Shown: piece by piece, positions 25,551-33,712 of the stretch | Layout of the letters: every line of letters starts with the position of its first letter | Position numbering within the stretch: position 1 is the first letter of the stretch | Assembly: GCF_900115265.1 (NCBI RefSeq) | Contig: NZ_FOVU01000001.1 | Coordinates: 717,001-781,000 of the forward strand | Direction of reading: 5' to 3' | DNA from: Bradyrhizobium sp. Ghvi | GTDB taxonomy: Bacteria; Pseudomonadota; Alphaproteobacteria; Rhizobiales; Xanthobacteraceae | Length of the DNA stretch: 64,000 bases | Notes under the pieces: model-generated | Seen by the model: the letters and a program-made list of their open reading frames with translations, nothing else | Told to the model about the DNA's origin: nothing | Databases searched by the model: none | Position numbers and translations under genes: made by a program

Positions 25551-26546
25551 GTGCCAGTGCTAAACCGTGCCGAACTCTCACGGACCGGGGTGATCTTCGT
25601 CGCGCTTCTGCTCGCGATCTTCGCGACGAACGCTGCTGCGCGCGAATTCCGCGCCGCCGACACCCAGACCGAGGACTACCCGACCGTCCAGGCGCTGCGC
25701 TACATGGGCGCGCTGATTGCCGAGCGCACCAAGGGCCGCCACGAGATCAAGGTGTTTCACTCCCGCCAGCTCGGCGAGGAGAAGGAGACGATCGAGCAGA
25801 CCCGCGCCGGCGCGATCGACCTCAACCGGACCAATGTGGCCCTGATCGGCAATTTCGTTCCGGCCATGAACGTGCTCGCCATGCCGTTCCTGTTCCGGTC
25901 CATCGAGCACATGCAGAAGGTGCTGGACGGGCCTGTTGGCAAGGAGATTCTCGACAGCTTCGAGCCCTACGGCTTCGTCGGGCTCTGCTTCTACGATTCC
26001 GGCGCGCGCTCGATCTACAACGGCGTCCGACCCGTGAGGAGCCTTGCCGACCTCAAGGGATTGCGGATCCGGGTGCAGCAATCGGAGTTGATGAGCGAGA
26101 TGGTCCGCGCGCTCGGCGCCGAGCCGGTCGAACTGCCCTATGGGCAGGTGCTCACGGGGCTTGCGACCCATCTGATCGACGGGGCGGAAAACAACTGGCC
26201 CTCCTTCGTGACCACGGACCATTACAAATATGCCGGCTACTACACGCTCACCGAGCACACGATGAGCCCGGAGGTGCTGGTGATCTCGCTCAAGGCCTGG
26301 CGCAGCCTGTCCGCCGAGGACCAGACCATCTTCAGGGAGGCCGCGCGGCGCTCCAGCCGGTTCATGCGTGAGAAATGGCGCGACCTCGAGGAGCAGTCGC
26401 AGCACAAGGCGGAGGCCGCCGGCATCACCGTGATAAAAGACATCGACCGCAAGCCGTTCGAGGACGCGATGGCGGCTGTTTACGCCAAGGCGGCGCAGGA
26501 TCCCGCCGCCGCCGCGCTGATCGAACGGATTCGCAAGGTGGAGTGA
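25551..26546 (+). CDS. dctP: DctP-type TRAP solute-binding protein at the head of a signalling operon
   Basis: A 331-residue periplasmic binding protein of the DctP family. After a signal peptide ending ATNAAA it shows the family core: GRHEIKVFHSRQLGEEKE, PFLFRSIEHMQKVL, and LRIRVQQSELMSEMVRALGAEPVELPYGQV, where the Arg of IRVQ normally clamps the ligand carboxylate. I use the GTG at 25551, six bases after GAGGGG; a TTG two codons upstream is an alternative. No TRAP membrane subunits (DctQ/DctM) lie nearby. Instead a histidine-kinase gene follows 6 bases later, which suggests that this protein senses an organic acid for the kinase. Confidence 0.88.
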   Translation: MPVLNRAELSRTGVIFVALLLAIFATNAAAREFRAADTQTEDYPTVQALRYMGALIAERTKGRHEIKVFHSRQLGEEKETIEQTRAGAIDLNRTNVALIGNFVPAMNVLAMPFLFRSIEHMQKVLDGPVGKEILDSFEPYGFVGLCFYDSGARSIYNGVRPVRSLADLKGLRIRVQQSELMSEMVRALGAEPVELPYGQVLTGLATHLIDGAENNWPSFVTTDHYKYAGYYTLTEHTMSPEVLVISLKAWRSLSAEDQTIFREAARRSSRFMREKWRDLEEQSQHKAEAAGITVIKDIDRKPFEDAMAAVYAKAAQDPAAAALIERIRKVE

Positions 26547-26552
26547 CGCTGC

Positions 26553-28631
26553 TTGATCGCGCACGGCACCAGCCAGATCGCAGAGCGGCCGCCCGGCCCG
26601 GTCGGGCGGCTCCGCGCGCGGCTGGTGGGCGCGCTGCGGGCGGTGCCGATCCGCTGGCGCATCCTGTCGATCGCGGCACTGAACTCCGCCGTCGTGATCG
26701 TGCTGGTGGGTATGATCTGGAACGGCGCGCAGGTGCTGGGCTCGGCCTGGGACGACGTGCGCCAGGTGCGCCAATCCGACCGGATCCTGGCGCTGCTCGA
26801 AAGCGAGACCGGACGGCTCCAGAACCTGATCCACCGCTACATCAACCAGCCGAGCCCGGACCTGTTCGCCGAGATCCTCTTGCTGCGCGAGGCCGTGCTG
26901 GGCACGCTCACCGACCGCGCCGCCAAGGACCCGATGCTGTCAGGGTCCGTCGAGGAGCTGGAGCGTACCACCGACCGCTTCCTCAACGGCTTCGGCGAGC
27001 TGCGCACCGTGCAGGCGACCATCGCCAGGACCTATGAGGAACAGGTGCAGGGCCCGGCCAAGGACATGGCGGGCCTCTATTCCATCATCGAGGGCGCCAC
27101 CGGCCATCGCGACGCACTGATCTGGCCCTCGCTCGGCAAGTCCCGCGAGGCCTTCACCGCGATGCTGGTCGCGGCCAATTCCTATTACCTGTCGCTGTCG
27201 CCAGGCGCGGCCGACGATGCGCGCCGCAACACCGAGACGATCGAGAAGACAATTCCCGTCATGATCGATCTTGCCGACAACGATCTCCAGAAGATGGCAC
27301 TGCAAAAGCTCGGGGCGCGCACCAAGGCGCTGCGCGAGGGCTTTGCCAAACTGAGCGAGCAGCTCACCAATCGCACCGAGCTCCTGCGCAACACCATCGA
27401 CGCCAGCCAGGCCGAGGCGATCGGGGCCATCGACGATCTCTCGACCAAGATGCGCCAGCGCGAGCAGAAGGCGCAGGAGACCTTCGACCGCACGCTGGCC
27501 GATATTTCTCGCCGTGTCCTCTCCATTGCCGTGATCTTCCTCGGCATCATCCTTTCCGCCGGCGTCTTGATCGCGCTCTCGATCCGGCTGCCGCTGCAGC
27601 AGATCATGACGGCGATGCGCGCGATCACGCTCGGCGATCTCAACCGCGAGGTGCAGGGCACCAACGCCCGCGACGAGGTCGGCGCCATGGCGCGCGCGGT
27701 AGAGGTATTCCGCGAAAACGCGATTGCCAAGCGTCAGACCGAGGACGAGCTGCGCGCATCCAAGGAAAAGGCCGAGAGTGCGCTGCTCGAGCTCAACACC
27801 GCGCAGCAGAACCTGATCGACGCCGAACGGCTCGCAGCGCTCGGCGGCCTCGTCGCCGGCGTCGCGCATGAGGTCAACAACCCGATCGGCATCAGCCTGA
27901 CGGTCGCCTCGAGCTTTGCCAGGCGCACCGAGATCTTCGAGGCCCAGCTCAGGGGCGACGGGGGCTTGCGCCGCTCGCAGCTGGAGGAGTTCGTGCAGTC
28001 CTCGCGCGACGCCTCGCAGCAGCTGGTCGCCAATCTGCAGCGCGCCGGCGAGCTGATCCAGTCGTTCAAGCAGGTCGCAGTCGACCGCTCCCATGCCGAG
28101 CGGCGGCAATTCTCGCTCGGTGAAGCCACCGATCAGATCATCGCGAGCCTCCGGCCCGTGCTGAAGCGCTCGCCGATCACGCTTCAAGTCGACGTCCCCG
28201 AGGGACTCTTGCTCGACGGCTATCCCGGCTCTTACGGCCAGATCCTGACCAACCTCTTCCTCAACGCCGCCAACCACGCCTTCGCGGACGGCCGCGCCGG
28301 CACCATCACCATCTCGGCGCGGCCGCGGGGCCTCGAGGATATCGAGATCATCTTGGCCGATGACGGGGCCGGCATGACCCCGGACGTGCAGCGCCAGGCC
28401 TTTGACCCATTCTTTACCACAAGGCGCAATGAAGGTGGGACGGGACTGGGCTTGCATATCGTCTATAACCTTGTCACCCAGCAGCTCGGCGGGCGAATGA
28501 TGCTGGAATCCAAGCTGGGACAAGGCACGACTTTCCGGATTATCATGCCGCGGATCGCCAGGGGCGGCGCGCAAAGCACAGAAAGTGACGGGACTTCTCA
28601 ATGGCCGAACAGGACGATGTCCTCCACCTGA
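26553..28631 (+). CDS. Membrane sensor histidine kinase with large periplasmic helical domain and HAMP
   Basis: A 692-residue kinase. Membrane helices at about 36-56 and 322-344 flank a 265-residue periplasmic, almost wholly helical domain. A HAMP linker (345-395) and coiled coil lead to the phosphorylation helix with His439 in GVAHEVNNP. The ATPase domain has N box NLFLNAANHAF, DDGAGM, FDPFFTT and GGTGLGLHIV. The start is a TTG nine bases after GGAG and 6 bases past dctP. The helical sensor layout recalls TorS, which reads a periplasmic binding protein (TorT), so reading the adjacent DctP protein is plausible. The cognate regulator is probably one of the next two genes. Confidence 0.9.
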   Translation: MIAHGTSQIAERPPGPVGRLRARLVGALRAVPIRWRILSIAALNSAVVIVLVGMIWNGAQVLGSAWDDVRQVRQSDRILALLESETGRLQNLIHRYINQPSPDLFAEILLLREAVLGTLTDRAAKDPMLSGSVEELERTTDRFLNGFGELRTVQATIARTYEEQVQGPAKDMAGLYSIIEGATGHRDALIWPSLGKSREAFTAMLVAANSYYLSLSPGAADDARRNTETIEKTIPVMIDLADNDLQKMALQKLGARTKALREGFAKLSEQLTNRTELLRNTIDASQAEAIGAIDDLSTKMRQREQKAQETFDRTLADISRRVLSIAVIFLGIILSAGVLIALSIRLPLQQIMTAMRAITLGDLNREVQGTNARDEVGAMARAVEVFRENAIAKRQTEDELRASKEKAESALLELNTAQQNLIDAERLAALGGLVAGVAHEVNNPIGISLTVASSFARRTEIFEAQLRGDGGLRRSQLEEFVQSSRDASQQLVANLQRAGELIQSFKQVAVDRSHAERRQFSLGEATDQIIASLRPVLKRSPITLQVDVPEGLLLDGYPGSYGQILTNLFLNAANHAFADGRAGTITISARPRGLEDIEIILADDGAGMTPDVQRQAFDPFFTTRRNEGGTGLGLHIVYNLVTQQLGGRMMLESKLGQGTTFRIIMPRIARGGAQSTESDGTSQWPNRTMSST

Positions 28632-30346
28632 TCGACGATACCGGTACCGCGTCGGAGGATGCAGACGCCCGGAAATGGAAGATCGCCGTCATCGACGACG
28701 ATCCGGCCGTGCATGACGGCACCCGCTTTGCGCTGTCCGACTATAGTCTCAACGGCCTCGGCCTGGAGATCCTCTCCGCCCATTCCGCGGCGGAAGGTCG
28801 CAAGCTGATGGCCGAGCACAGCGACATCGCCGCGGTGCTGCTCGACGTCATCATGGAGACCGACGTCGCCGGCCTCGAGCTGGTCGAATACATCCGCAAC
28901 GTGCTCAAGAACGAGACGGTGCGCATCATCCTGCGCACCGGCCAGCCCGGCCAGGCGCCGGAGCGGCGCGTCATCGTGCAGTACGACATCAACGACTACA
29001 AGGCCAAGACGGAGCTCACCGCCGACAAGCTGTTCACCTCGCTGACCGCGGCGCTGCGCTCCTACCAGCAGCTCGAGCGCATGGTACAGACACGGCGCGG
29101 GCTCGAGATCATCATCGATGCCGCCTCGACGCTGTACGACTTCAAGTCGATGCAGCGGCTCGCCGAGGGCGTGCTGACCCAGCTCGCCTCGCTGCTCAAC
29201 GCCGATTGCGCCGGCATCCTGGTGCTGCGCGACAATGGCGGCATCGATCCCGAACTCTCGGTGCTCGCAGGCAGCGGCTGCTACAGTCGCTTCATCGGCA
29301 CGACCTCCTCGAAGGCGCTCGACCCCGACCTGCGATCGATGGTGGAAGCCGCGTTCCAGGGCCGCAAGAACGAATTCGCCGACCATCGCAGCGTGATTTA
29401 TTTGCGCACCGGATCCGGCCGCGAGGTCGTCGTGTTGCTGCAGGCCGAGCGCGAACTATCCGAGACCGACCGCTCGCTGGTCGAGATCTTCTCCTCCAGG
29501 CTCTCGATCGCGTTCGACAACGTGATCCTCTATCAGCAGCTCCAGGACGCCAACACGCAGCTGGAAGACCGCGTCGCCCAGCGCACCCGGGCGCTGAGCC
29601 AGGCCAATCGCCGGCTTTCGGCACAATGGCTGCGGCTGCAGCGCGCCAACGGCTTCAAGAACGAGATTCTCGGCACCGTCGCGCACGATCTGAAGAACCC
29701 GCTCGGCGTCATCCTCGGCCGCACCGAGATGCTGAAGGAGCTGATCTCGACCGGCGCCTCGGCGTCGGGCGTGGTCGCGCAGGTCGATCATATCAGAGAC
29801 GCCACCAAGCGCCTGACCACCATGGTCGACCATCTGATCTCGGATGCGATGGCGGATGCCTTCGACATCACCATCCGCCGCGAGCCGGTCGACGTCGCGA
29901 GCCTGGTGAAGGAGGTCGCCGAAGCCAACCAGCCGCTCGCCTTCAACAAACAACAGGCGATCAGCGTCACTGCGCCGGCCAACATCGTCACCATGTGCGA
30001 CACCGACCGCATCCGCGAGGCGATCGACAATCTGATCAGCAACGCCATCAAATATTCGCCAATCGCCGGGAAGATCAGCGTGGCGGTCAGCCATGAGGGC
30101 AACGACACCGTCATCAAGGTCAGCGACGAGGGCGCCGGCCTGTCGCCGGAGGATCTCGGCCGCCTGTTCGGCCGGTTCCAGCGGCTCTCCGCAAAACCGA
30201 CGGCGGGCGAGAGCTCGACGGGGCTTGGGTTGTCCATCGTCAAGCGTATTATCGACATGCATGGCGGCGAGGTCACCGCCGACAGCGACGGCCCGGGCCA
30301 GGGCGCGACCTTCACCATCACCCTGCCCGCGACCGAGCTGCCCTGA
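28601..30346 (+). CDS. Soluble hybrid: receiver, DUF3369 and histidine kinase domains
   Basis: A 581-residue cytoplasmic protein without membrane helices. An N-terminal receiver (about 26-155) has IDDDP and phosphoacceptor Asp82 in LLDVIM. A DUF3369 domain, GAF-like, spans about 170-310, then a coiled coil leads to His362 in TVAHDLKNP. The ATPase domain shows NLISNAIKY, DEGAGL and STGLGLSIV. The ATG lies 31 bases inside the upstream kinase gene, so the two are translationally coupled. The receiver probably accepts phosphate from the membrane kinase and passes a signal on to the OmpR-type regulator encoded next, a phosphorelay-like order. Confidence 0.9.
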   Translation: MAEQDDVLHLIDDTGTASEDADARKWKIAVIDDDPAVHDGTRFALSDYSLNGLGLEILSAHSAAEGRKLMAEHSDIAAVLLDVIMETDVAGLELVEYIRNVLKNETVRIILRTGQPGQAPERRVIVQYDINDYKAKTELTADKLFTSLTAALRSYQQLERMVQTRRGLEIIIDAASTLYDFKSMQRLAEGVLTQLASLLNADCAGILVLRDNGGIDPELSVLAGSGCYSRFIGTTSSKALDPDLRSMVEAAFQGRKNEFADHRSVIYLRTGSGREVVVLLQAERELSETDRSLVEIFSSRLSIAFDNVILYQQLQDANTQLEDRVAQRTRALSQANRRLSAQWLRLQRANGFKNEILGTVAHDLKNPLGVILGRTEMLKELISTGASASGVVAQVDHIRDATKRLTTMVDHLISDAMADAFDITIRREPVDVASLVKEVAEANQPLAFNKQQAISVTAPANIVTMCDTDRIREAIDNLISNAIKYSPIAGKISVAVSHEGNDTVIKVSDEGAGLSPEDLGRLFGRFQRLSAKPTAGESSTGLGLSIVKRIIDMHGGEVTADSDGPGQGATFTITLPATELP

Positions 30347-30382
30347 TTTGAGCACCAATGATCCGTAAGATTTCGAAGTGAC

Positions 30383-31120
30383 ATGACCCAAAGCCAGCAC
30401 ATCATGATCGTCGACGACGAGGCCCCGGCCCGGGAGATGGTCGGCGATTACCTCAAGATGCACGGCTTCACCGTGACGCTGTGCGACGGCGGAAAGAGCT
30501 TGCGCGCCGCGATCGACGGCAGCATGCCCGATCTCGTCGTGCTCGACCTCAACATGCCCGAGGAAGACGGCCTCTCGATCATCCGCGACCTCAAGAGCCG
30601 CACCAACGTGCCCGTCATCATGCTCACGGCGACCGCGAGCCCGATCGACCGCGTCGTCGGCCTCGAGCTCGGCGCCGACGACTACGTGGCAAAGCCCTGC
30701 GAGCTGCGCGAATTGATGGCGCGCATCCGCTCGGTGCTGCGGCGGAGCACGCCGGCGAAGGCCGCAAGCGCTGAGGCGGCGCCGGCGAAATCGGACAAGG
30801 ATCAATTGGTGCGGTTCGGCACCAAATGGCTCGACCTCGAAGCCCAGGCGCTCCGGGATGAAGAGGGCAACGAGCATCCGCTGACCGCATCCGAGTTCGG
30901 GCTGCTGAAAGTGTTCGCGGCCAATCCGAAGCGCGTGCTGTCGCGCGAGCGCCTGCTGGAACTCGCCAATGCGCGCGATGCCGAGGCGTTCGACCGCGCG
31001 GTGGACCTGCGCATCATGCGCATCCGCCGCAAGATCGAGCCCGACCCGACCAAGCCCGCCGTGATCCGCACCATCCGCGGCGGCGGCTATCTGTTCTCGC
31101 CGGCGGGCGAGAAGGCGTAG
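30383..31120 (+). CDS. OmpR/PhoB-family response regulator
   Basis: A 245-residue regulator. Receiver: acidic pocket VDDE at 10-13, phosphoacceptor Asp55 in VVLDLNMP, switch Thr in MLTATAS and Lys104 in VAKPCELRELMARI. An Ala/Lys-rich linker leads to a winged helix with LTASEFGLLKVFAANPKRVLSRE and IRTIRGGGYLF. It is the output gene of the dctP-kinase-hybrid cluster, starting 36 bases after the hybrid kinase gene. It would activate transport or catabolic genes for the sensed acid; targets are unknown. Confidence 0.93.
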   Translation: MTQSQHIMIVDDEAPAREMVGDYLKMHGFTVTLCDGGKSLRAAIDGSMPDLVVLDLNMPEEDGLSIIRDLKSRTNVPVIMLTATASPIDRVVGLELGADDYVAKPCELRELMARIRSVLRRSTPAKAASAEAAPAKSDKDQLVRFGTKWLDLEAQALRDEEGNEHPLTASEFGLLKVFAANPKRVLSRERLLELANARDAEAFDRAVDLRIMRIRRKIEPDPTKPAVIRTIRGGGYLFSPAGEKA

Positions 31121-31130
31121 GGCACCACGA

Positions 31131-31171
31131 CCGTCATCCCGGGCTCGCGCTGAGCGCGCCCGGGACGACGG
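31131..31171. terminator. Hairpin after the response regulator gene
   Basis: CCGTCATCCCGGGC pairs with GCCCGGGACGACGG eleven bases after the stop. It has the core of the GTCGTCCC-family repeat and no T run, so it is a repeat serving as a possible 3' end of the signalling operon. Confidence 0.55.
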
Positions 31172-31280
31172 TGATGGGTATGGCGCGCCGAAACGCAAGC
31201 CCCGGAAATTGGTTCCTCCCAATCCAATTCCGCAGTTCTCTATTTTCCAAGCCTTGAAATTCCACGCTTTTTTGCCTCGA

Positions 31281-31390
31281 ATGTTTCGTCGCAATTTCCC
31301 TGACGAAACAATTTAGCGGCGCACGAAACCATTTTCCCCTTTTCGTGCAGACGTCCCGAAACGTTGGCTCATTAACACCTTGGTCCAAGG
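31281..31390 (+). promoter_or_regulatory. Structured upstream region of the ECF sigma gene
   Basis: Three inverted repeats follow one another before the sigma gene: TGTTTCGTC/GACGAAACA at 31281-31309, GCACGAAA/TTTCGTGC at 31321-31348 and CCTTGG-T-CCAAGG at 31378-31390. The first two share a TTTCGT/ACGAAA half. They may be operator sites or RNA stems. Confidence 0.4.
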
Positions 31391-31429
31391 AAACGCCGTT
31401 CGGTTGCGGCGCACCGGGGAGCCAAGTCT

Positions 31430-32041
31430 ATGCAGAACGTCATCGCCATGAACGCCCAGGCCAGTCAGAGCATCATTGCCGCTCAGGCGACTTCGGACGA
31501 CATGCTTCTGGAAAGCATTGCCGACGGCAACCGGACGTCCATGCACATCCTCTATTGCCGGCATAATGTGCGGGTCTATCGCTTCATCCTGCGCATCGTG
31601 CGCGATGCCACCACCGCCGAAGACCTGGTCAGCCAGGTGTTTCTGGACGTGTGGCGGACGGCCGGCCAGTTCCAGGGCCGCTCGCAGGTGTCGACCTGGC
31701 TGCTCTCCATCGCCCGCTTCAAGGCGCTGACCGCATTGCGCCAGCGCCGGTTCGAGGACATCGACCAGGAAGACGTGCGCCAGATCCCGGATAGTTGCGA
31801 CACGCCCGAGACGTCGCTCGACCGCAGCGACACCAGCGCCATTCTGCGCGCCTGCGTCGCCAAGCTGTCGCCCGCCCATCGTGAGATCATCACCCTCGTC
31901 TACTACCATGAGAAGTCGGTGGAGGAGGTCGGGCAGATCATCGGCATTCCCCAGAGCACGGTGAAAACGCGGATGTTCTACGCCCGCAAGCAGCTCGCCG
32001 ATCTGCTTAAGGGTTGCGGCGTCGACCGTTTCGCCGCTTAA
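31430..32041 (+). CDS. ECF-family RNA polymerase sigma factor
   Basis: A 203-residue sigma-70-family protein with only regions 2 and 4. Region 2 spans about 35-100, with VYRFILRIVRDATTAEDLVSQVFLDVW and FQGRSQVSTWLLSIARFKALTAL. Region 4 spans about 140-190, with LSPAHREIITLVYYHEKSVEEVG and IPQSTVKTRMFYARKQL. The ATG follows GGGGAG with eight-base spacing. No anti-sigma gene is adjacent and the NepR/PhyR pair of the general stress sigma EcfG is absent, so how it is held in check is not evident. It lies in the same direction as the two-component operon but after its own leader. Confidence 0.9.
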   Translation: MQNVIAMNAQASQSIIAAQATSDDMLLESIADGNRTSMHILYCRHNVRVYRFILRIVRDATTAEDLVSQVFLDVWRTAGQFQGRSQVSTWLLSIARFKALTALRQRRFEDIDQEDVRQIPDSCDTPETSLDRSDTSAILRACVAKLSPAHREIITLVYYHEKSVEEVGQIIGIPQSTVKTRMFYARKQLADLLKGCGVDRFAA

Positions 32042-32332
32042 GGCAAATAATTTCAAAGGGATAGGACCGGACTTCCGGCCCCATCCCGGGACACGGAAGT
32101 GTTACCGCCGACGAAACAAATGAAACAAAGCACAACATCAGGCGGAAAAACTTCGTCCCTATAAAGCTCACATACGGTTTTGCTTAAACCTCCCAAGGAC
32201 CTCCAACGACCCGGACGGGATGCCCCCCTCCGGGTCGTTTTGTGTCTGGGGCCCGTCACGAGCGCGTGACGGCGCGTAACGGTTGGTGCGCCGGACGCGA
32301 ACTGCCCTCGTGACCTCGCTCACGAGTGCCTC
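32042..32332 (+). other. Post-sigma intergenic region, possible 3' UTR or small RNA
   Basis: 291 bases between the sigma gene and ccdA. A second GACGAAACA occurs near 32113. A 40-base stretch around 32146-32190 is less GC-rich and ends in the strong terminator at 32206-32245. It may be the 3' part of the sigma message or a separate short RNA; no open frame is convincing. Confidence 0.4.
32206..32245 (+). terminator. Rho-independent terminator
   Basis: ACGACCCGGA pairs perfectly with TCCGGGTCGT around a 13-base loop and is followed by TTTTG. It is the clearest intrinsic terminator in the window and ends whatever is transcribed after the sigma gene. Confidence 0.85.
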
Positions 32333-33031
32333 ATGCTCGAACTTCTCTTCGCCATCCTCGCCGGCATTCTCACCATCGCCGCACCCTGTACGTTACCGGT
32401 GTTGCCGATCCTGCTCGGCGCCTCGATCGGTCGCGCGTCACATCTGCGGCCTGCGATGATCGCGCTTGGCTTCGTCATCTCCTTCTCCGCGGTGGCGCTG
32501 CTGCTCGGCGCGCTCACGCAGGCATTCGCCTTCGATCCGAACGTGCTGCGCGAGGCGGCCGCGATCCTGCTGCTCGGCTTCGGCCTGTTGATGCTGTGGC
32601 CGGCACCGTTCGAATGGCTGTCGATCCGGCTCAACAGCTGGCTCAACTTCAGCAATGTCGGCGGCGGGCAACGCGAGGGCGCGCTCGGCGGCCTCCTGCT
32701 CGGCACCACGCTCGGCCTGGTCTGGACGCCCTGCGCCGGCCCCGTGCTCGGCTCGATCCTGACGCTGGTGGCAACCTCGAAGAACCTCGCCTGGGCCGGC
32801 ACGCTATTGATCGCCTACGCGATTGGCGCGGCGATCCCCATGCTGGCGATCGCCTATGGCGGACAGGCCGCGACCACGCGCGTGCGCAGCCTCGCCCGCA
32901 TCTCGCCACGCCTGCAGCAGGGCTTCGGCGTGGTCGTGATCGCCTTCGCGCTCGCCGCCTATTTCCAATACGACACGCTGATCGTGGCGTGGCTCACCGG
33001 CTTCTATCCCGCCGGCCAGATCGGCCTGTGA
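32333..33031 (+). CDS. ccdA: CcdA/DsbD-type thiol-electron transporter
   Basis: A 232-residue membrane protein with about six hydrophobic helices. The two redox cysteines sit in the family motifs AAPCTLPVLP near the N-terminus and TPCAGPVLG in the middle. CcdA proteins carry electrons from cytoplasmic thioredoxin across the membrane to periplasmic thioredoxin-like proteins for cytochrome c maturation or Sox protein repair (SoxV). A thioredoxin-like gene follows 29 bases later, a natural electron acceptor. The sox genes lie 13 kb away, so a SoxVW role is possible but not shown. Confidence 0.87.
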   Translation: MLELLFAILAGILTIAAPCTLPVLPILLGASIGRASHLRPAMIALGFVISFSAVALLLGALTQAFAFDPNVLREAAAILLLGFGLLMLWPAPFEWLSIRLNSWLNFSNVGGGQREGALGGLLLGTTLGLVWTPCAGPVLGSILTLVATSKNLAWAGTLLIAYAIGAAIPMLAIAYGGQAATTRVRSLARISPRLQQGFGVVVIAFALAAYFQYDTLIVAWLTGFYPAGQIGL

Positions 33032-33060
33032 TTGGCTTCACCGCAACGGAGAACACGACC

Positions 33061-33627
33061 ATGACCTTGAAACTGCTCACTGTGGCCGCCGCGCTGATCG
33101 GCGTCTCTGTCACCGGCGCCGTCATCCCCGGCCTCTGCGACGAGGCGACGCAAGCAGCGCCGGTCAAGATCGCGGCCGTGAGCCAGGCGGCGACCGCGCC
33201 CGACTTCGCCGGCATCAGCAACTGGTTCAACTCGAAGCCGCTTCATATCGCCGACCTCCGCGGCAAGGTCGTGCTGGTCGACTTCTGGACGTATGGCTGC
33301 GTCAACTGCGTCAACACGCTGCCGCACGTCACCGACCTCTACGCCAAATACCGGGACAAGGGCCTCGTCGTGGTCGGCGTGCACACGCCGGAATTCCCGT
33401 TCGAGCGTTCCGCCTCCAACGTGCAGGCCGCCCTGAAGCGCCACGGCATCACCTATCCGGTGGCGCAGGACAATGAGTCCAAGACCTGGAACGCCTACCG
33501 CAACCAATATTGGCCGGCGCAATACATCATCGACCAGAGCGGCAAGATCGTGTTCCAGCACGAAGGCGAAGGCCGCTACGACGAGATCGACCGCACGGTC
33601 GCCAGGCTGCTGAACGCCGACAGCTGA
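33061..33627 (+). CDS. Periplasmic thioredoxin-like protein (TlpA/DipZ type)
   Basis: A 188-residue protein with a signal peptide ending near VIPGLC/DEA and a thioredoxin-fold domain. The active site is DFWTYGCVNCVNT, the CxxC form typical of the C-terminal domain of DipZ. GVHTPEFPFE and WPAQYIIDQSGKIV further support this. The start is the ATG at 33061. Together with the CcdA-like protein it would pass reducing power to periplasmic disulfides. Splitting DipZ into separate CcdA and thioredoxin genes is common. Confidence 0.87.
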   Translation: MTLKLLTVAAALIGVSVTGAVIPGLCDEATQAAPVKIAAVSQAATAPDFAGISNWFNSKPLHIADLRGKVVLVDFWTYGCVNCVNTLPHVTDLYAKYRDKGLVVVGVHTPEFPFERSASNVQAALKRHGITYPVAQDNESKTWNAYRNQYWPAQYIIDQSGKIVFQHEGEGRYDEIDRTVARLLNADS

Positions 33628-33660
33628 TGCAGAACGCCGCGACTCTGCCTTGTTGCTTGA

Positions 33661-33682
33661 CTCCACGGACCCGTCCGTGGAG
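33661..33682. repeat. Perfect 10-base-arm hairpin
   Basis: CTCCACGGAC, two bases, GTCCGTGGAG. It lies between the thioredoxin stop and the next start, 31 bases before that ATG, with no T run after it. It could regulate or insulate the downstream gene. Confidence 0.55.
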
Positions 33683-33712
33683 GTTCGCGCGCAACGCAAA
33701 CCAGCCGCCGCA

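Noticed and set aside
29456..31294. A 612-codon minus-strand frame across the kinase and regulator genes
   Set aside because: It is the antisense shadow of conserved kinase and receiver domains.
31430..32041. Identification of the ECF factor as the general stress sigma EcfG
   Set aside because: NepR and PhyR genes are absent, and the neighbouring regulator is of the OmpR type.
32333..33627. CcdA and thioredoxin genes as soxV and soxW of the Sox cluster
   Set aside because: They lie 13 kb from the sox genes with unrelated genes between; kept only as a possibility.
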